Shown: positions 36,321 through 45,704, counted from the first letter of the stretch. The stretch is DNA of 64,000 nt from Leptospiraceae bacterium (GCA_025055765.1 JANWWS010000040.1:1-64000); one strand, 5' to 3'. Numbers and translations are program-made. Notes: generated by a model not told the origin, from the sequence alone.

Positions 36321-37616
36321 CTAAAGCTCATAAAAGTCAGGTACCGTGGCATTTTTTTCAATGACAATGATCCCATCCCGTATGTATACGCCAGGACATT
36401 TGGGATCATCAAAGTAATCGAGTTTTTTCAAATTTTCAAGCCTCACATGGCGCCCAATCCGAGCATTTTTATCTATTATGGCATTCTTAATGATGCTATG
36501 CTCGCCAATACCCATAGGAATATGCCCAGCTTTAGGAGAACGCAGCTCTAATGGCTCATAGTAGTCTGCACCTAAGACCACTGTATTCTGCAGGGTGACA
36601 TTGCGCTGGATGAGGGTACGCAATCCCACAATGCTATTGCGCAAAAAACCACCCATAACAATAGCACCATCAGCAATTAAGGCTTTATCGATATCACAAC
36701 CATCAAGGTAAGCAGGGGGCAAAAAGCGAGGATTCGTGTATAAGGGAGCTTCCGGCGTGTATAGCTTAAAGGGCGGATTCTCTGCCACCAAAGCTAAGTT
36801 TGCTTGGTGAAAGGAGGCAATCGTGCCAATATCCTCCCAGTATCCGTTGAACAAGAAAGGTGATACCCGACGAGTGGTAATCAACTTGGGAATAACATGT
36901 TGACCAAAATCCTCAGATTTGTCTTTGCGCAATTCTTCAATTAACACCTTTTTGTCAAAAAGGTAAATTCCCATAGAGGCTAGGTAGTTCCTCTCAGGGT
37001 CATGAAAACCTAAGGCCTCTAGCTCTTCTCTCGTACAAGCTAGGTATTTTAATCGACTCTCGTCTTTGGGTTTTTCCACAAAATCTACAATACGCATGGC
37101 ATTATCTCGCTGAGCGACCTTTAATATGCCAAAACCTGTGGCCTTTTGTTCTGTCACGGGTAAACAGGCCAGAGTCATTTCCGCTTGGCTTTCCCTGTGT
37201 ACGGCAACGAGTTTCGAGAAATCCATGCGATAGAGTTGATCTCCTGACAAGATTAGGACAAGGTCACAATCTGCGTAATCCTCAAGGTAGCGGATATTTC
37301 GCCGAACGGCATCCGCAGTGCCCTGATACCAATCTTGGGATTCCATAGTCTGTTCGGCTGCCAAAATATCCACAAACATTCCACCATAAATGTCAAAGCG
37401 ATAGGTATGGTTGATATGATGATTGAGGGATTTCGAGTTAAATTGTGTTATGACAAACATCCTCCTGATACCCGAATTAATACAATTGGAGATGGGGATG
37501 TCGATAATCCGATACTGGCCAGCTAGAGGCACGGCAGGCTTTGAACGATATTTGGTCAAAGGATAGAGCCTAGTCCCCTTACCCCCACCTAAAATTAAGG
37601 CGATGATATTCTGCAT
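36321..37616 (-). CDS. glgC: Glucose-1-phosphate adenylyltransferase
   Basis: A 431-residue ADP-glucose pyrophosphorylase making ADP-glucose for glycogen. N-terminal nucleotide-binding block GGGKGTRLYPLTKYRSKPA, then IPISNCINSG, catalytic LSGDQLYRMDF (about 141) and glucose-1-phosphate-binding VEKPKDE. C-terminal left-handed beta-helix with DCxxHxx-like repeats ends at the window of IRDGIIVIEKNATVPDF. Allosteric regions look intact. No glycogen synthase is nearby. Confidence 0.95.
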   Translation of the reverse strand: MQNIIALILGGGKGTRLYPLTKYRSKPAVPLAGQYRIIDIPISNCINSGIRRMFVITQFNSKSLNHHINHTYRFDIYGGMFVDILAAEQTMESQDWYQGTADAVRRNIRYLEDYADCDLVLILSGDQLYRMDFSKLVAVHRESQAEMTLACLPVTEQKATGFGILKVAQRDNAMRIVDFVEKPKDESRLKYLACTREELEALGFHDPERNYLASMGIYLFDKKVLIEELRKDKSEDFGQHVIPKLITTRRVSPFLFNGYWEDIGTIASFHQANLALVAENPPFKLYTPEAPLYTNPRFLPPAYLDGCDIDKALIADGAIVMGGFLRNSIVGLRTLIQRNVTLQNTVVLGADYYEPLELRSPKAGHIPMGIGEHSIIKNAIIDKNARIGRHVRLENLKKLDYFDDPKCPGVYIRDGIIVIEKNATVPDFYEL

Positions 37617-37711
37617 GGGTATACGAGAGTTGCTCCTAAAGATACGTCAATCCCTTTTGCTAGCTTTCTTAAAATCACTTGCTGATTGATTAATTGTAAA
37701 AAGTTTTGGTT

Positions 37712-38545
37712 ATGGAAATCCTAACCCCCAGAGAATTACAAGAGGCTTTTCATTTTGTACGGGAAAAAGTGGATTTCCCCCTGCAAGTTGGCATGGTTTT
37801 AGGCTCTGGTCTCGGCGCCTTTACCGACAGTATGCAAAAGGCCATATCTTTCCCTTATCGGGACATCCCCCATTTTCCTATTTCAACTATTACCGGACAT
37901 GCCGGATTTCTACACTTTGGCTTTGTGGAGGGGGTATCTGTGGGTGTTATGGAAGGGCGCTTCCATTACTACGAAGGGCACCACCCTTCGCGTGTGGTGA
38001 TGGGAATAAGACTTCTGGCAGCCCTTGGCATAAGAACGCTTATTGTAACTAATGCAGCGGGCATCATAAACGAAAGCTACCATCCTGGGGAATTTATGCT
38101 TATTAAGGATCATATCAACCTAACAGGCAATAATCCCCTCATTGGCCCTTCTTTTGCCGAGTGGGGAGACAAATTTGTGGATATGTCACAGGCCTATGAC
38201 CCTCATCTTGCCCAGTATGCCCGCCAGGCAGCTCACGAGCTACAGATAAGCCTACATGAAGGTGTCTATTGCGGCCTAGCAGGTCCAAGTTATGAGACAC
38301 CAGCCGAGATCCGTATGCTGCGCCTTTTAGGAGCCGATGCTGTCGGTATGAGCACAGTATATGAAGTCATTGTTGCGCGCCAGCTCCACATGCGGGTTTT
38401 GGGTATTAGTTTCTTAACTAATTTCGGTGCCGGGCTTTCCCCCAAAAACTTAGATCATGGGGAGGTCCTTGAAATAGCACAAAAAGAAAAAGTAAAATTC
38501 GTAGCCTTATTACAAAATATCTTGCAAAAAATTGATTCCGAATAA
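37712..38545 (+). CDS. Purine nucleoside phosphorylase (class I)
   Basis: A 277-residue trimeric-type PNP that phosphorolyses inosine/guanosine to the free base. Phosphate- and ribose-binding blocks: GMVLGSGLGAF, ITGHAGFLHFG, EGRFHYYEGH, and the base-binding VTNAAGIINESY and AGPSYETPAEIRML with ADAVGMSTVYE. I start at ATG 37712, not the TTG 37706. Together with hpt it allows purine salvage. The next gene starts inside its last codons. Confidence 0.93.
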   Translation: MEILTPRELQEAFHFVREKVDFPLQVGMVLGSGLGAFTDSMQKAISFPYRDIPHFPISTITGHAGFLHFGFVEGVSVGVMEGRFHYYEGHHPSRVVMGIRLLAALGIRTLIVTNAAGIINESYHPGEFMLIKDHINLTGNNPLIGPSFAEWGDKFVDMSQAYDPHLAQYARQAAHELQISLHEGVYCGLAGPSYETPAEIRMLRLLGADAVGMSTVYEVIVARQLHMRVLGISFLTNFGAGLSPKNLDHGEVLEIAQKEKVKFVALLQNILQKIDSE

Positions 38546-39431
38546 AAAACATATCTGGCTCTTCCTCTTTTTGACGGTAACCAATATCCCAGCCCAAGAA
38601 TACCTCATTTATGCCATTCCCGATTATGCTTTGCCCCGAGAAGACCTTGCCATTGAGGGACAATTCATATCTCAGGTTCTGTGGGTTAGCTTTCAAATTG
38701 AAAAGGATGGCAAAATCAGCTGGAAGGGCAAAAAAAGACCTGAGAGGACCACAAAATTAGCTCAGGGATTTTTACTTACCTGCGCTAAGAAAGTTTATTG
38801 TATAGAAGTATTAGAGAAAAAAAGCACACAGGAAAATTTCCTCTACCACCTCCAAATTTTGCTTAAAGAAGAGAGTAATCTATCGGAAGTTCAATTCGAC
38901 TGGGAATATTTACCACCACACTTAGCTAGTGCCTACAACAATCTACTAGCTAGAGTACACCGAATACTCTGGCCCAGAGTCTTACTCTCTGCTACGGTTT
39001 TCCCCCAGCTTGATTTTACTCCAATGCTGCGAAAATTCCCCCATTTCCCCTCAATACTGCAAGTAAGCGATCGCGTTGTAGTTATGCTCTACGATCGCCA
39101 TGGACCAAACACATCAGCTGGCTGTGTTAGCCCCATGAGCTGGCTAAGAAAAAACATTAATTACCTAGAACGCTTTAACAAAAAACAAATTCTTTTAGGA
39201 GTACCCCTCTACGGCTACTGTTTTCGCAACGGCAAGGCTAGGGCCATCTCTCGTAGTCAATTTTTCGACATAAAAAGTCACATAAAGAAAGAAGATGGCT
39301 GCTATGTCAAAGAAACCGCAGATAAAGGCCAATGTTATTACCCATCTGAAGAAATCTACTCTTTCTTTCAAGAGAGCCTTAAAAAAGGTTTTGCCGGGCT
39401 TGCTTTTTGGCGGCTAGGTTTTGAGAACTAG
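38532..39431 (+). CDS. Exported GH18-like (chitinase/YaaH-like) protein
   Basis: A 299-residue protein with a signal peptide (HIWLFLFLTVTNIPAQ). The (beta/alpha)8 pattern of family 18 glycoside hydrolases is seen: LSEVQFDWEYL corresponds to the DxxDxDxE catalytic strand, keeping the last Asp and the Glu but having Ser and Gln at the first two positions. QILLGVPLYGY and GFAGLAFWRLG match other conserved strands. It may be a peptidoglycan- or chitin-related hydrolase, with reduced catalytic dyad support. The start is a TTG inside the 3' end of the PNP gene; no ATG is available close by. Confidence 0.72.
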   Translation: MIPNKKHIWLFLFLTVTNIPAQEYLIYAIPDYALPREDLAIEGQFISQVLWVSFQIEKDGKISWKGKKRPERTTKLAQGFLLTCAKKVYCIEVLEKKSTQENFLYHLQILLKEESNLSEVQFDWEYLPPHLASAYNNLLARVHRILWPRVLLSATVFPQLDFTPMLRKFPHFPSILQVSDRVVVMLYDRHGPNTSAGCVSPMSWLRKNINYLERFNKKQILLGVPLYGYCFRNGKARAISRSQFFDIKSHIKKEDGCYVKETADKGQCYYPSEEIYSFFQESLKKGFAGLAFWRLGFEN

Positions 39432-39433
39432 AA

Positions 39434-40324
39434 TCATGATGGCGATTTTTCTTGTTTTTCAAACCACAAACGCAAGCAACGGTTTACAAACTCGGGTTTT
39501 TCAAGATGCACAAAGTGCCCTGCCTGGGGCACCTTGATAATTTCGGGGGGATAGACAAAGTCTTCCCTAGTAAACAAGGCATCGTACAAACGGTGATCGA
39601 CGCATCCATCATTAAGGCCCGCTATTACCATAAGGGGTGCTTCAATCTTTTGCGTTATAAGACGAAAGCTTTCTCTTCCCTTTGCTGAAAAAAAATCAAA
39701 AAAACAGCGATAGTAAGACAGGGCAGCATTGACCACACCTGGCTGTGAAAAGATTTTTTTTACCTTGCCAAGGTGAGCCCCTTTCCCGGGCCAGGCAGGG
39801 GACCATGCCTCGTACAAGCGGTCTAAAAACGAAAAGTTATCCTGGGAAAAAACATAGTCACTGAGACCAAGCAATTGAAAAAAAAACATGTACCAGCTCT
39901 TAGCAAGCTGTGAGGGAAATTTCCACACGGCGTCAAGCATTCGTTTCAAATAAGGCACAGACAAGGCTGTAGCCGAGTAAAGCCGGTCAGGCCAGTTGGC
40001 TGCCACAGCATAAGTCACAATAGCTCCCCAATCATGGCCTACTAAATGCACACGGTCTAGTTGCATATTGTTTAGTTGCTCTAAGAAATCCTCCACAAGA
40101 GAAGAAATGTAGTAATCAGGGGGTTCTATCTGAGACGAGGGCTCATAACCGCGCAAAAGCGGGGCAAAAACCTCATAGCCTCTTTGAGCCAAGTACTGCA
40201 TTTGAGGCAAAAAGCTTTCATAGCTATCACCAAAACCATGCAGGAAAAAAACAGGGCTTCCTTGACCCCCATGTAAAAGGGAAAATTCAAGGCCACTTGA
40301 GCGAACGCGGCTCAATCTCAGCAT
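39434..40324 (-). CDS. Alpha/beta hydrolase, epoxide-hydrolase-like
   Basis: A 296-residue hydrolase with HGFGDSYESF (oxyanion HG), a nucleophile elbow GHDWGA in which aspartate is the nucleophile (about 99), as in epoxide hydrolases and haloalkane dehalogenases, and AGHFVHLEKPE carrying the catalytic histidine. A helical cap lies between. Substrate unknown. Promoter sequence TTGACA lies upstream on the minus strand at about 40354. It converges with the GH18-like gene. Confidence 0.85.
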   Translation of the reverse strand: MLRLSRVRSSGLEFSLLHGGQGSPVFFLHGFGDSYESFLPQMQYLAQRGYEVFAPLLRGYEPSSQIEPPDYYISSLVEDFLEQLNNMQLDRVHLVGHDWGAIVTYAVAANWPDRLYSATALSVPYLKRMLDAVWKFPSQLAKSWYMFFFQLLGLSDYVFSQDNFSFLDRLYEAWSPAWPGKGAHLGKVKKIFSQPGVVNAALSYYRCFFDFFSAKGRESFRLITQKIEAPLMVIAGLNDGCVDHRLYDALFTREDFVYPPEIIKVPQAGHFVHLEKPEFVNRCLRLWFEKQEKSPS

Positions 40325-40390
40325 GGTTCTTCTAGATAAATTGTTGCAGCATTGTCAACGCATAATAAAAAGATCTACGTGGTGCTTGAG

Positions 40391-40846
40391 ATGAAAAAAA
40401 TTGGCTTACCCCTGGCTTGGAAGACAAAATTTCATGACTGGCTATCTCGTTTAAAAGAATCTTATAATGAGATCGAGGAAAAGGTAAAAAGCTCTCCTCC
40501 TTGGCAAAGATGGGAAAAGTACTATAAGTTCTGGCTGCAAGATTTCATGCTCACTGGGCCCACACTTATAGGTTATTTATGGGAACTATGGCTCAAAAAA
40601 GCAGAGGATGTCCGCTTTGCTCTTGCCTTACAGTCCTTTATTTTATTTTTCCTATATCTTTTTTTGCTTGTGTTGACAGAATTTGTTGGGTATATCATGG
40701 AAAGTCTCCAGGGAGTTTTATACACGCGCTCCCTACTAGCCCTAGTTTATTTAGGCACTGGCTTTTATCAATTTTACCGTCTGCGCCAAGGAAATCCTCT
40801 TCTCTTGTTGCCATGGAACAAAATACAAAAATACCTCCAGCACTAG
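40391..40846 (+). CDS. Small membrane protein, unknown
   Basis: A 151-residue protein with at least two hydrophobic helices (FILFFLYLFLLVLTEFVG and LALVYLGTGFYQFY), preceded by an amphipathic, tryptophan-rich N-terminal region. ATG 40391 is preferred to TTG 40352. Its 3' end overlaps the tsaE start by 34 bases, so it is the first gene of the tsaE-tsaB-rnr run. No family is recognised. Confidence 0.6.
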   Translation: MKKIGLPLAWKTKFHDWLSRLKESYNEIEEKVKSSPPWQRWEKYYKFWLQDFMLTGPTLIGYLWELWLKKAEDVRFALALQSFILFFLYLFLLVLTEFVGYIMESLQGVLYTRSLLALVYLGTGFYQFYRLRQGNPLLLLPWNKIQKYLQH

Positions 40847-41277
40847 ACGAGAGTGTTTTTCTCTCCTATTCGGAAGAGGATACACGAGAGTTAGCAAAGG
40901 AACTAGCAACCAAGATACATCCCCCTCTTTTTATCCTTTTGAAAGGGGAATTAGGGACAGGTAAGACCTCTTTTACCCGCTATCTTGTAGAAGCTTTAGG
41001 CTACAAGGGGGTAGTAAATTCCCCAAGTTTTGCCCTTCATCAGATTTACGAAATAAAGAGAAATCTAAACTTTCACCACCTAGACCTTTACCGCTTACAA
41101 AACGAGCATTATGAAGAGCTTTTTAGCTTCACACAGGCTGAGGACAATTTTATTGCAGCTGTAGAGTGGCCTGAAATTGCCGAAGGGTATATCCTAAGTT
41201 TAGGCTATCCGGTACTCTTTTTACATTTCAGGTATTACTCTCAAGGGCGCCAAATAATCATAAAAAATTTCTCTTAA
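40813..41277 (+). CDS. tsaE: tRNA t6A modification ATPase TsaE
   Basis: A 154-residue P-loop ATPase required with TsaB and TsaD for threonylcarbamoyl-A37 on ANN-decoding tRNAs. Walker A is GELGTGKTSFTR (about 42), followed by VVNSPSFALHQIYEI, typical of the family, and HHLDLYRL. The aromatic-rich VEWPEIAEGY block lies near the C-terminus. Start ATG 40813 within the preceding gene. Two bases separate it from tsaB. Confidence 0.92.
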   Translation: MEQNTKIPPALDESVFLSYSEEDTRELAKELATKIHPPLFILLKGELGTGKTSFTRYLVEALGYKGVVNSPSFALHQIYEIKRNLNFHHLDLYRLQNEHYEELFSFTQAEDNFIAAVEWPEIAEGYILSLGYPVLFLHFRYYSQGRQIIIKNFS

Positions 41278-41279
41278 GC

Positions 41280-41969
41280 ATGGACAAACCAACTCTGCTT
41301 TTTGCGGATTCTTCTACTGTTTACTTTGTGCTTATGCTTTTTTCTTGGGAGGGAAGATGGGAACTTAAAGAGAAGGTAGCCTTCCTAATTCCGGAAGACA
41401 GAGATGACTGGTTCTATAAAGCAACGGTTGACCTCTTAAATAAATATGGCACGAAACCTGACATTCTTGCGATTGGGAAAGGTCCTGGTTCGTTTACTGG
41501 TCTAAAAGTGGGGTTTGCTTTTATGCGCACCTGGGCTCTTCTTAGCAATACACCTCTTTTTCCACTTTCGAGTTTATGGTTTTGGTATCATGTGTTTTGC
41601 GCCCAAGAAAAAGAGCCCTTACTGGTGCGCACAAACCGCAGCCTCTACTTGGGGCAACAGCAAGACCGTTACTTAGGTGCAAAACCCCTAGCTGAGTGGG
41701 GTAAAGAATTTAGTAAAGCCTTTGTTTTTGGCTCTGCTTGGCGGGGACATTCTCGCTTTCCTATTGACTATAAGGATTTCCCTAATTTCGAGGAGGTGCA
41801 CTTGACCATAGAAAAACTAATCCCCCCCCCACTCCCCTCCCTTCACGAAATTCTGGATAATAAAGAAAAATACCATTGGAGTTTGGCTCTACCTCACTAC
41901 GGCTTTGAGCTATCTTACCTGGCAAAAGAGCGCAAGATGGTTTTTCACCATGAAAGAGAAAAAAAGTGA
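41280..41969 (+). CDS. tsaB: tRNA t6A modification protein TsaB
   Basis: A 229-residue paralogue of TsaD that lacks catalytic metal ligands and scaffolds the t6A synthase. Signature GKGPGSFTGLKVGFAFMRT (about 61-79) matches the GPGSFTGLRIG motif. The C-terminus is less conserved, as usual. Its end overlaps the start of rnr by 20 bases. Confidence 0.87.
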   Translation: MDKPTLLFADSSTVYFVLMLFSWEGRWELKEKVAFLIPEDRDDWFYKATVDLLNKYGTKPDILAIGKGPGSFTGLKVGFAFMRTWALLSNTPLFPLSSLWFWYHVFCAQEKEPLLVRTNRSLYLGQQQDRYLGAKPLAEWGKEFSKAFVFGSAWRGHSRFPIDYKDFPNFEEVHLTIEKLIPPPLPSLHEILDNKEKYHWSLALPHYGFELSYLAKERKMVFHHEREKK

Positions 41970-44055
41970 AGTCTTAGCAAATCTCTTTCAAATTCTTAAG
42001 ACCAAGAAATTTCTATCTTGGAAGAAGTACCATGAGCTCACCCAAAAGACTTCCTTACGTTTACATGAGCCTTTTTTAGATTATCTCACTCAACTCGAAA
42101 CATTGGGGGCCTTAGAATTAAAAGATGACGGCATTTATTGCCCTACGAGTTTTTTTGTGGAAGCAAACTTAAATGTTACTCGCCGAGGCTTAATCTTCGC
42201 TTCTTCGGACAAAGGGGGAGAGGTAGTAATTTTGCAGCATTCTCTTCTTGCCCACCACCGAGACCGAGTTGTTGTGGAAATCCTGCCCATATTAGAGAAA
42301 GGGCGGTTTTGCGCAAGGCTCGTTGAGATAAGACAGCCATTTGCCCAAGAATTCTTAGCAAAGGTAGTAGCCGAGGATAAAAAAGGCTATCTTATACAAC
42401 TAATTGATCTGCCCAACGAACCTTGGGGATACTTGCAGACAAAAGCAAAACTCTTAGCGGAAAGTTACGTCATCGTAAAGAGCACCCAGGCTATATCACA
42501 AAAGCACTCTGCCTTGAAGAAATTAAGCCGCCATCTCTCTTCCCTTGGAATCTATGAATATCGGGAGATCTTGGATCCTAATGATCTCATGGGTGACATG
42601 AAACGGATTGCTCTGAAATACCAGCTCCCTCTGGAATATCCCAAGGAGGCTATCCCTTCCCGTCGGGAGGTAAAACAATTGCACGAGGCGGGTTTGCAAC
42701 AAAAAGACCGGCTGGATTTAAGACATCTCTATACTTGTACTATCGACGGAGAAGATGCCAAGGATTTTGACGATGCTATCTCTATGGAAAAGAGAGATGA
42801 TGGCTATCGGCTCTATGTGCATATTGCGGATGTCTCACATTTTGTAAAACCTCATACCACACTAGACCGCGAAGCGCTGCGCCGGGGTAACTCCACCTAC
42901 CTGACTTCCCTTGTACTTCCTATGCTCCCCCCTATTCTCTCTGAAGAATTTTGCTCGCTTATGCCTCAAAAAGAGAGACTATGTTTTAGCTGTATTTTAG
43001 ATTTCGCCCTCGACGGAACTTTACAACACTACGAATTTCACAAATCGATTATCTACATTCACCGGAGATATTCATACGAAGAAGCAGAAAAGGAACTTGA
43101 AGAGCAAAAACCACCTCTGCCTTTGTTTTGGGAGCTCGCTCAAAAGCTCATGGCTTTACGGGAAAAAGCAGGGCGAATTGAGCTAAATATTAAAGAAACA
43201 GAAAATATTCTTGATGAACATGGTCGACTGGTTGCAATTATCCATAAGAAAAAGCTGCGCTCCCACCGCATTATTGAAGAATTCATGCTCTCGGCAAACC
43301 AGGCCGCTGCCCATCTTGGGCGCAAACATCATATCCCCATGTTGCACCGCATCCATGAAAGTATTGCAGAAGACAAATTAGAGAAAATTAATTCTTTCTT
43401 ACGTCTGTTTGGATTTTCTCTTGCGCTTAAAGATCTCTCTTACCGGGAAATACACCGGGCGCTTGCAGCGGTAGCCAACTCTAAGTATGAGAGCATTTTC
43501 CATTATCTTTTGTTGCGCTCTTTTACCCAAGCTGCTTATCAAAGAGAAAATAGGGGCCATTGGGCCTTAGCCTTTCGCGACTATACTCACTTTACCTCGC
43601 CCATCCGACGCTATAGTGATCTTGTAGTCCACCGCCAAATGGCCGCCTTTTTAAAAGGCGAGAAATTCCCACATACCGTAGAAGAATTAGATAAATTTGG
43701 GCCAAGTACGACACGCTGTGAAAGAATTTCTATGGAAGCAGAACGTGCTATGGTTAAACTCTTAGCCATTAGGTTCTTGCAAAAACAGGTGGGTCGCAAA
43801 TTTACAGGTTGGCTAACTGGTTTTAACTCAGAGGGTCTTTTTGTAAGTCTTGAAGAACCCATGGTGGAGGGGTTTGTCCCTGCCTCGAGTTTTTCCCCTA
43901 GAGGGGAAGTGGTTGCCCTAGATGATTTTCGTGTGGTTTTAGCAAAATGGCACAAGGTAGTACCCATAGGCACTGAGCTTAGCCTAAGGCTTGAAAGTTG
44001 TGAGTGGGAAAAAATACAACTAATCTTTTCTATCTTGGCTATACGCAAAACATAA
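41950..44055 (+). CDS. rnr: Ribonuclease R
   Basis: A 701-residue 3'-5' exoribonuclease for structured RNA. N-terminal winged-helix-like region, cold-shock-like OB domains, then the RNB catalytic core with TIDGEDAKDFDDAISME (about 262, aspartate-rich metal site) and HIADVSHFVKPHTTLDREA. FTSPIRRYSDLVVHRQ marks the family's RNA-anchoring segment, and the C-terminal S1 domain begins GRKFTGWLTGFNSEGLFVS. Full length. ATG 41950 is chosen over upstream in-frame codons inside tsaB. Confidence 0.95.
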   Translation: MKEKKSEVLANLFQILKTKKFLSWKKYHELTQKTSLRLHEPFLDYLTQLETLGALELKDDGIYCPTSFFVEANLNVTRRGLIFASSDKGGEVVILQHSLLAHHRDRVVVEILPILEKGRFCARLVEIRQPFAQEFLAKVVAEDKKGYLIQLIDLPNEPWGYLQTKAKLLAESYVIVKSTQAISQKHSALKKLSRHLSSLGIYEYREILDPNDLMGDMKRIALKYQLPLEYPKEAIPSRREVKQLHEAGLQQKDRLDLRHLYTCTIDGEDAKDFDDAISMEKRDDGYRLYVHIADVSHFVKPHTTLDREALRRGNSTYLTSLVLPMLPPILSEEFCSLMPQKERLCFSCILDFALDGTLQHYEFHKSIIYIHRRYSYEEAEKELEEQKPPLPLFWELAQKLMALREKAGRIELNIKETENILDEHGRLVAIIHKKKLRSHRIIEEFMLSANQAAAHLGRKHHIPMLHRIHESIAEDKLEKINSFLRLFGFSLALKDLSYREIHRALAAVANSKYESIFHYLLLRSFTQAAYQRENRGHWALAFRDYTHFTSPIRRYSDLVVHRQMAAFLKGEKFPHTVEELDKFGPSTTRCERISMEAERAMVKLLAIRFLQKQVGRKFTGWLTGFNSEGLFVSLEEPMVEGFVPASSFSPRGEVVALDDFRVVLAKWHKVVPIGTELSLRLESCEWEKIQLIFSILAIRKT

Positions 44056-44061
44056 AAGATT

Positions 44062-44085
44062 AACTTTTTTTGTCGAAAAAAAGTT
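44062..44085. promoter_or_regulatory. Perfect inverted repeat abutting a start codon
   Basis: AACTTTTTTT and AAAAAAAGTT flank a GTCG loop, forming a perfect 10-bp-arm inverted repeat whose last base is next to ATG 44086. No Shine-Dalgarno is visible before the ATG. It may work as a transcription terminator for rnr or as an RNA hairpin limiting translation of the methyltransferase. Confidence 0.6.
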
Positions 44086-44943
44086 ATGCACTGCTACCTT
44101 TGCTCAGGTAAAGTTAAACACTTATATGAAAAAGCCTCTCGCCACGGAAAAAACTATCCCATTTATCGATGTCTTTCTTGTGGGCTTTGGCAACTAGATC
44201 TGTCAGAACAAGAAAAAGAAACTTTAAATGCTCTATATGACACAAGTTATTTTTCTCAGCGCAAAGAAAGGGGTTATGACAATTATGCGGGAAAGCTCGT
44301 GGAAAAAAGTGTTCTCCATACTTTTGAAAAAAACCTTAAGGATTTAAAGCTAAGCTTTCTTCTACATGAAAAAGGCCGCTATTTAGAAATTGGCTGTGCG
44401 GCTGGTCACATTCTACATTATTTAAAGGAAAAGGGATGGGAGGTCTGTGGGGTAGACATCTCCCCCCATATGGTGGCAATAGCCCAAAGCCGTGGACTTA
44501 AGGTCTATTGTGCAGACTTCCTTAGCCTAGATTTGCCTGAGTCTTATTTTGATGTTATTGCCATGTGGGCCACGATAGAGCATCTACCTGATCCTTTAGC
44601 TTTTGTGCACAAGGCAAAAAAACACCTTAAAAAAGAAGGCCATTTTCTTATAACAACCTGCCACAATGGCTTTTTTGCGAGAATTTACGGAGCCAATTGG
44701 CGCTACCTAAATGTCCCTGAGCATATCTATTATTTTTCAAAGAAGTCGCTAAAAATACTTTTTGAGAAAGAGGGCTTTGCGCTACGGCGCTCTATTACTT
44801 ATGGCTCAGGCTTTACAAGCAGAGAGGGGGCTTCTTGGTCTTATCGGCTTGCAAAGAAAATTTTTGACAAAGTAGCTAAGCTATCTATGGGCGATATGAT
44901 AGCCATGGACTTCGTATTAAAAACGTCGGATAAGCTCATCTAA
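44086..44943 (+). CDS. SAM-dependent methyltransferase with zinc-ribbon N-terminus
   Basis: A 285-residue class I methyltransferase. Residues 3-36 hold CYLC and CLSCG pairs resembling a zinc ribbon, as in sugar-modifying C-methyltransferase-like proteins. The Rossmann motif YLEIGCAAGHILHYL is at about 104, with the acidic end of strand two at VCGVDISPHMV. FDVIAMWATIEHLPDP is the post-motif II region. Substrate is unknown; O-antigen sugars or lipids are plausible. It converges on fliR, overlapping it by 27 bases. Confidence 0.85.
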   Translation: MHCYLCSGKVKHLYEKASRHGKNYPIYRCLSCGLWQLDLSEQEKETLNALYDTSYFSQRKERGYDNYAGKLVEKSVLHTFEKNLKDLKLSFLLHEKGRYLEIGCAAGHILHYLKEKGWEVCGVDISPHMVAIAQSRGLKVYCADFLSLDLPESYFDVIAMWATIEHLPDPLAFVHKAKKHLKKEGHFLITTCHNGFFARIYGANWRYLNVPEHIYYFSKKSLKILFEKEGFALRRSITYGSGFTSREGASWSYRLAKKIFDKVAKLSMGDMIAMDFVLKTSDKLI

Positions 44944-45702
44944 ATGATGAAAGAGGATGTCAAATTGAGCCGACATGGTTTCAATAGCCACAGGCGCAAT
45001 CCACATGAGCACGAGAAATCCCACCAAAATTTTTAAGGGGTAACCCATCATAAGCATATTCATCTGAGGAGCCGCTTTAGAAATCATACCTATACTAACC
45101 GAAACCAAAAGGAGAGTACCCATAATAGGCAAGGCCACTTTTAGACCAATTAAAAACATCGAGGAACTTAGAAAAAAAAGAAAGTCGACGAGGCTTTCTT
45201 GGCCCACACGGTTTTCCCAAAAATTTTGAGGGAGAAAAGGTATCCTTTCAAAACTATAAGCAAGAGCCCTAATGACTTCCAGGTATGCATTTGAGACAAA
45301 AAACACAAATAGGGCAATAAGGTTCTTAAAACTACCCATTAAGGGCAGGGAGACCTGTCCCATCGGGTCAAAAACTTCATTTATGCCAAAGCCCATCTGC
45401 ACCGAGAAAAATTCCCCTGCCATTTGGAAAGCGGCAAAGATGACTTGTAAACAAAAAGCCAAAAAGAGCCCTATTATGGCTTGTTCCAAGAGCACAGTAA
45501 AATACCTTTCTCGAAGCATGTTGGAAAGCTCAGCTGTCACAGGCATGACGGGTGTAAGGATGACCGCTGTGAAAAATGACAAGGCCATCCTCTGGAAAAA
45601 TGTTAAGGTTTCCCCGCTGTAGCCAGGGGCAAAGGAAAAAAGAGCAAGCAGGCGACTTAGGACAACAGTGAAGAGCTCGAATTGGCGAATAAAGACCTCC
45701 AT
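44917..45702 (-). CDS. fliR: Flagellar export protein FliR
   Basis: A 261-residue inner-membrane component of the flagellar type III export gate (FliP5Q4R1). About six helices, with the conserved FQMAGEFFSVQMGFGINEVFD-like block written here near 88-108 (QVIFAAFQMAGEFFSVQ, GFGINEVFDP) and IGMISKAAPQMNMLM near 205. It is the last gene of fliOPQR; flhB and flhA do not follow, because the next gene is convergent. Confidence 0.94.
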   Translation of the reverse strand: MEVFIRQFELFTVVLSRLLALFSFAPGYSGETLTFFQRMALSFFTAVILTPVMPVTAELSNMLRERYFTVLLEQAIIGLFLAFCLQVIFAAFQMAGEFFSVQMGFGINEVFDPMGQVSLPLMGSFKNLIALFVFFVSNAYLEVIRALAYSFERIPFLPQNFWENRVGQESLVDFLFFLSSSMFLIGLKVALPIMGTLLLVSVSIGMISKAAPQMNMLMMGYPLKILVGFLVLMWIAPVAIETMSAQFDILFHHLDELIRRF

Positions 45703-45704
45703 AG

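Noticed and set aside
40320-40360. Full sigma70 promoter on the minus strand before the alpha/beta hydrolase
   Set aside because: TTGACA is clear, but no acceptable -10 box lies at 16-18 bases, so I note only the -35.
40579-40812. N-terminal extension of tsaE upstream of ATG 40813
   Set aside because: The extension is the shifted frame of the preceding membrane protein gene, and TsaE proteins are about 150 residues.
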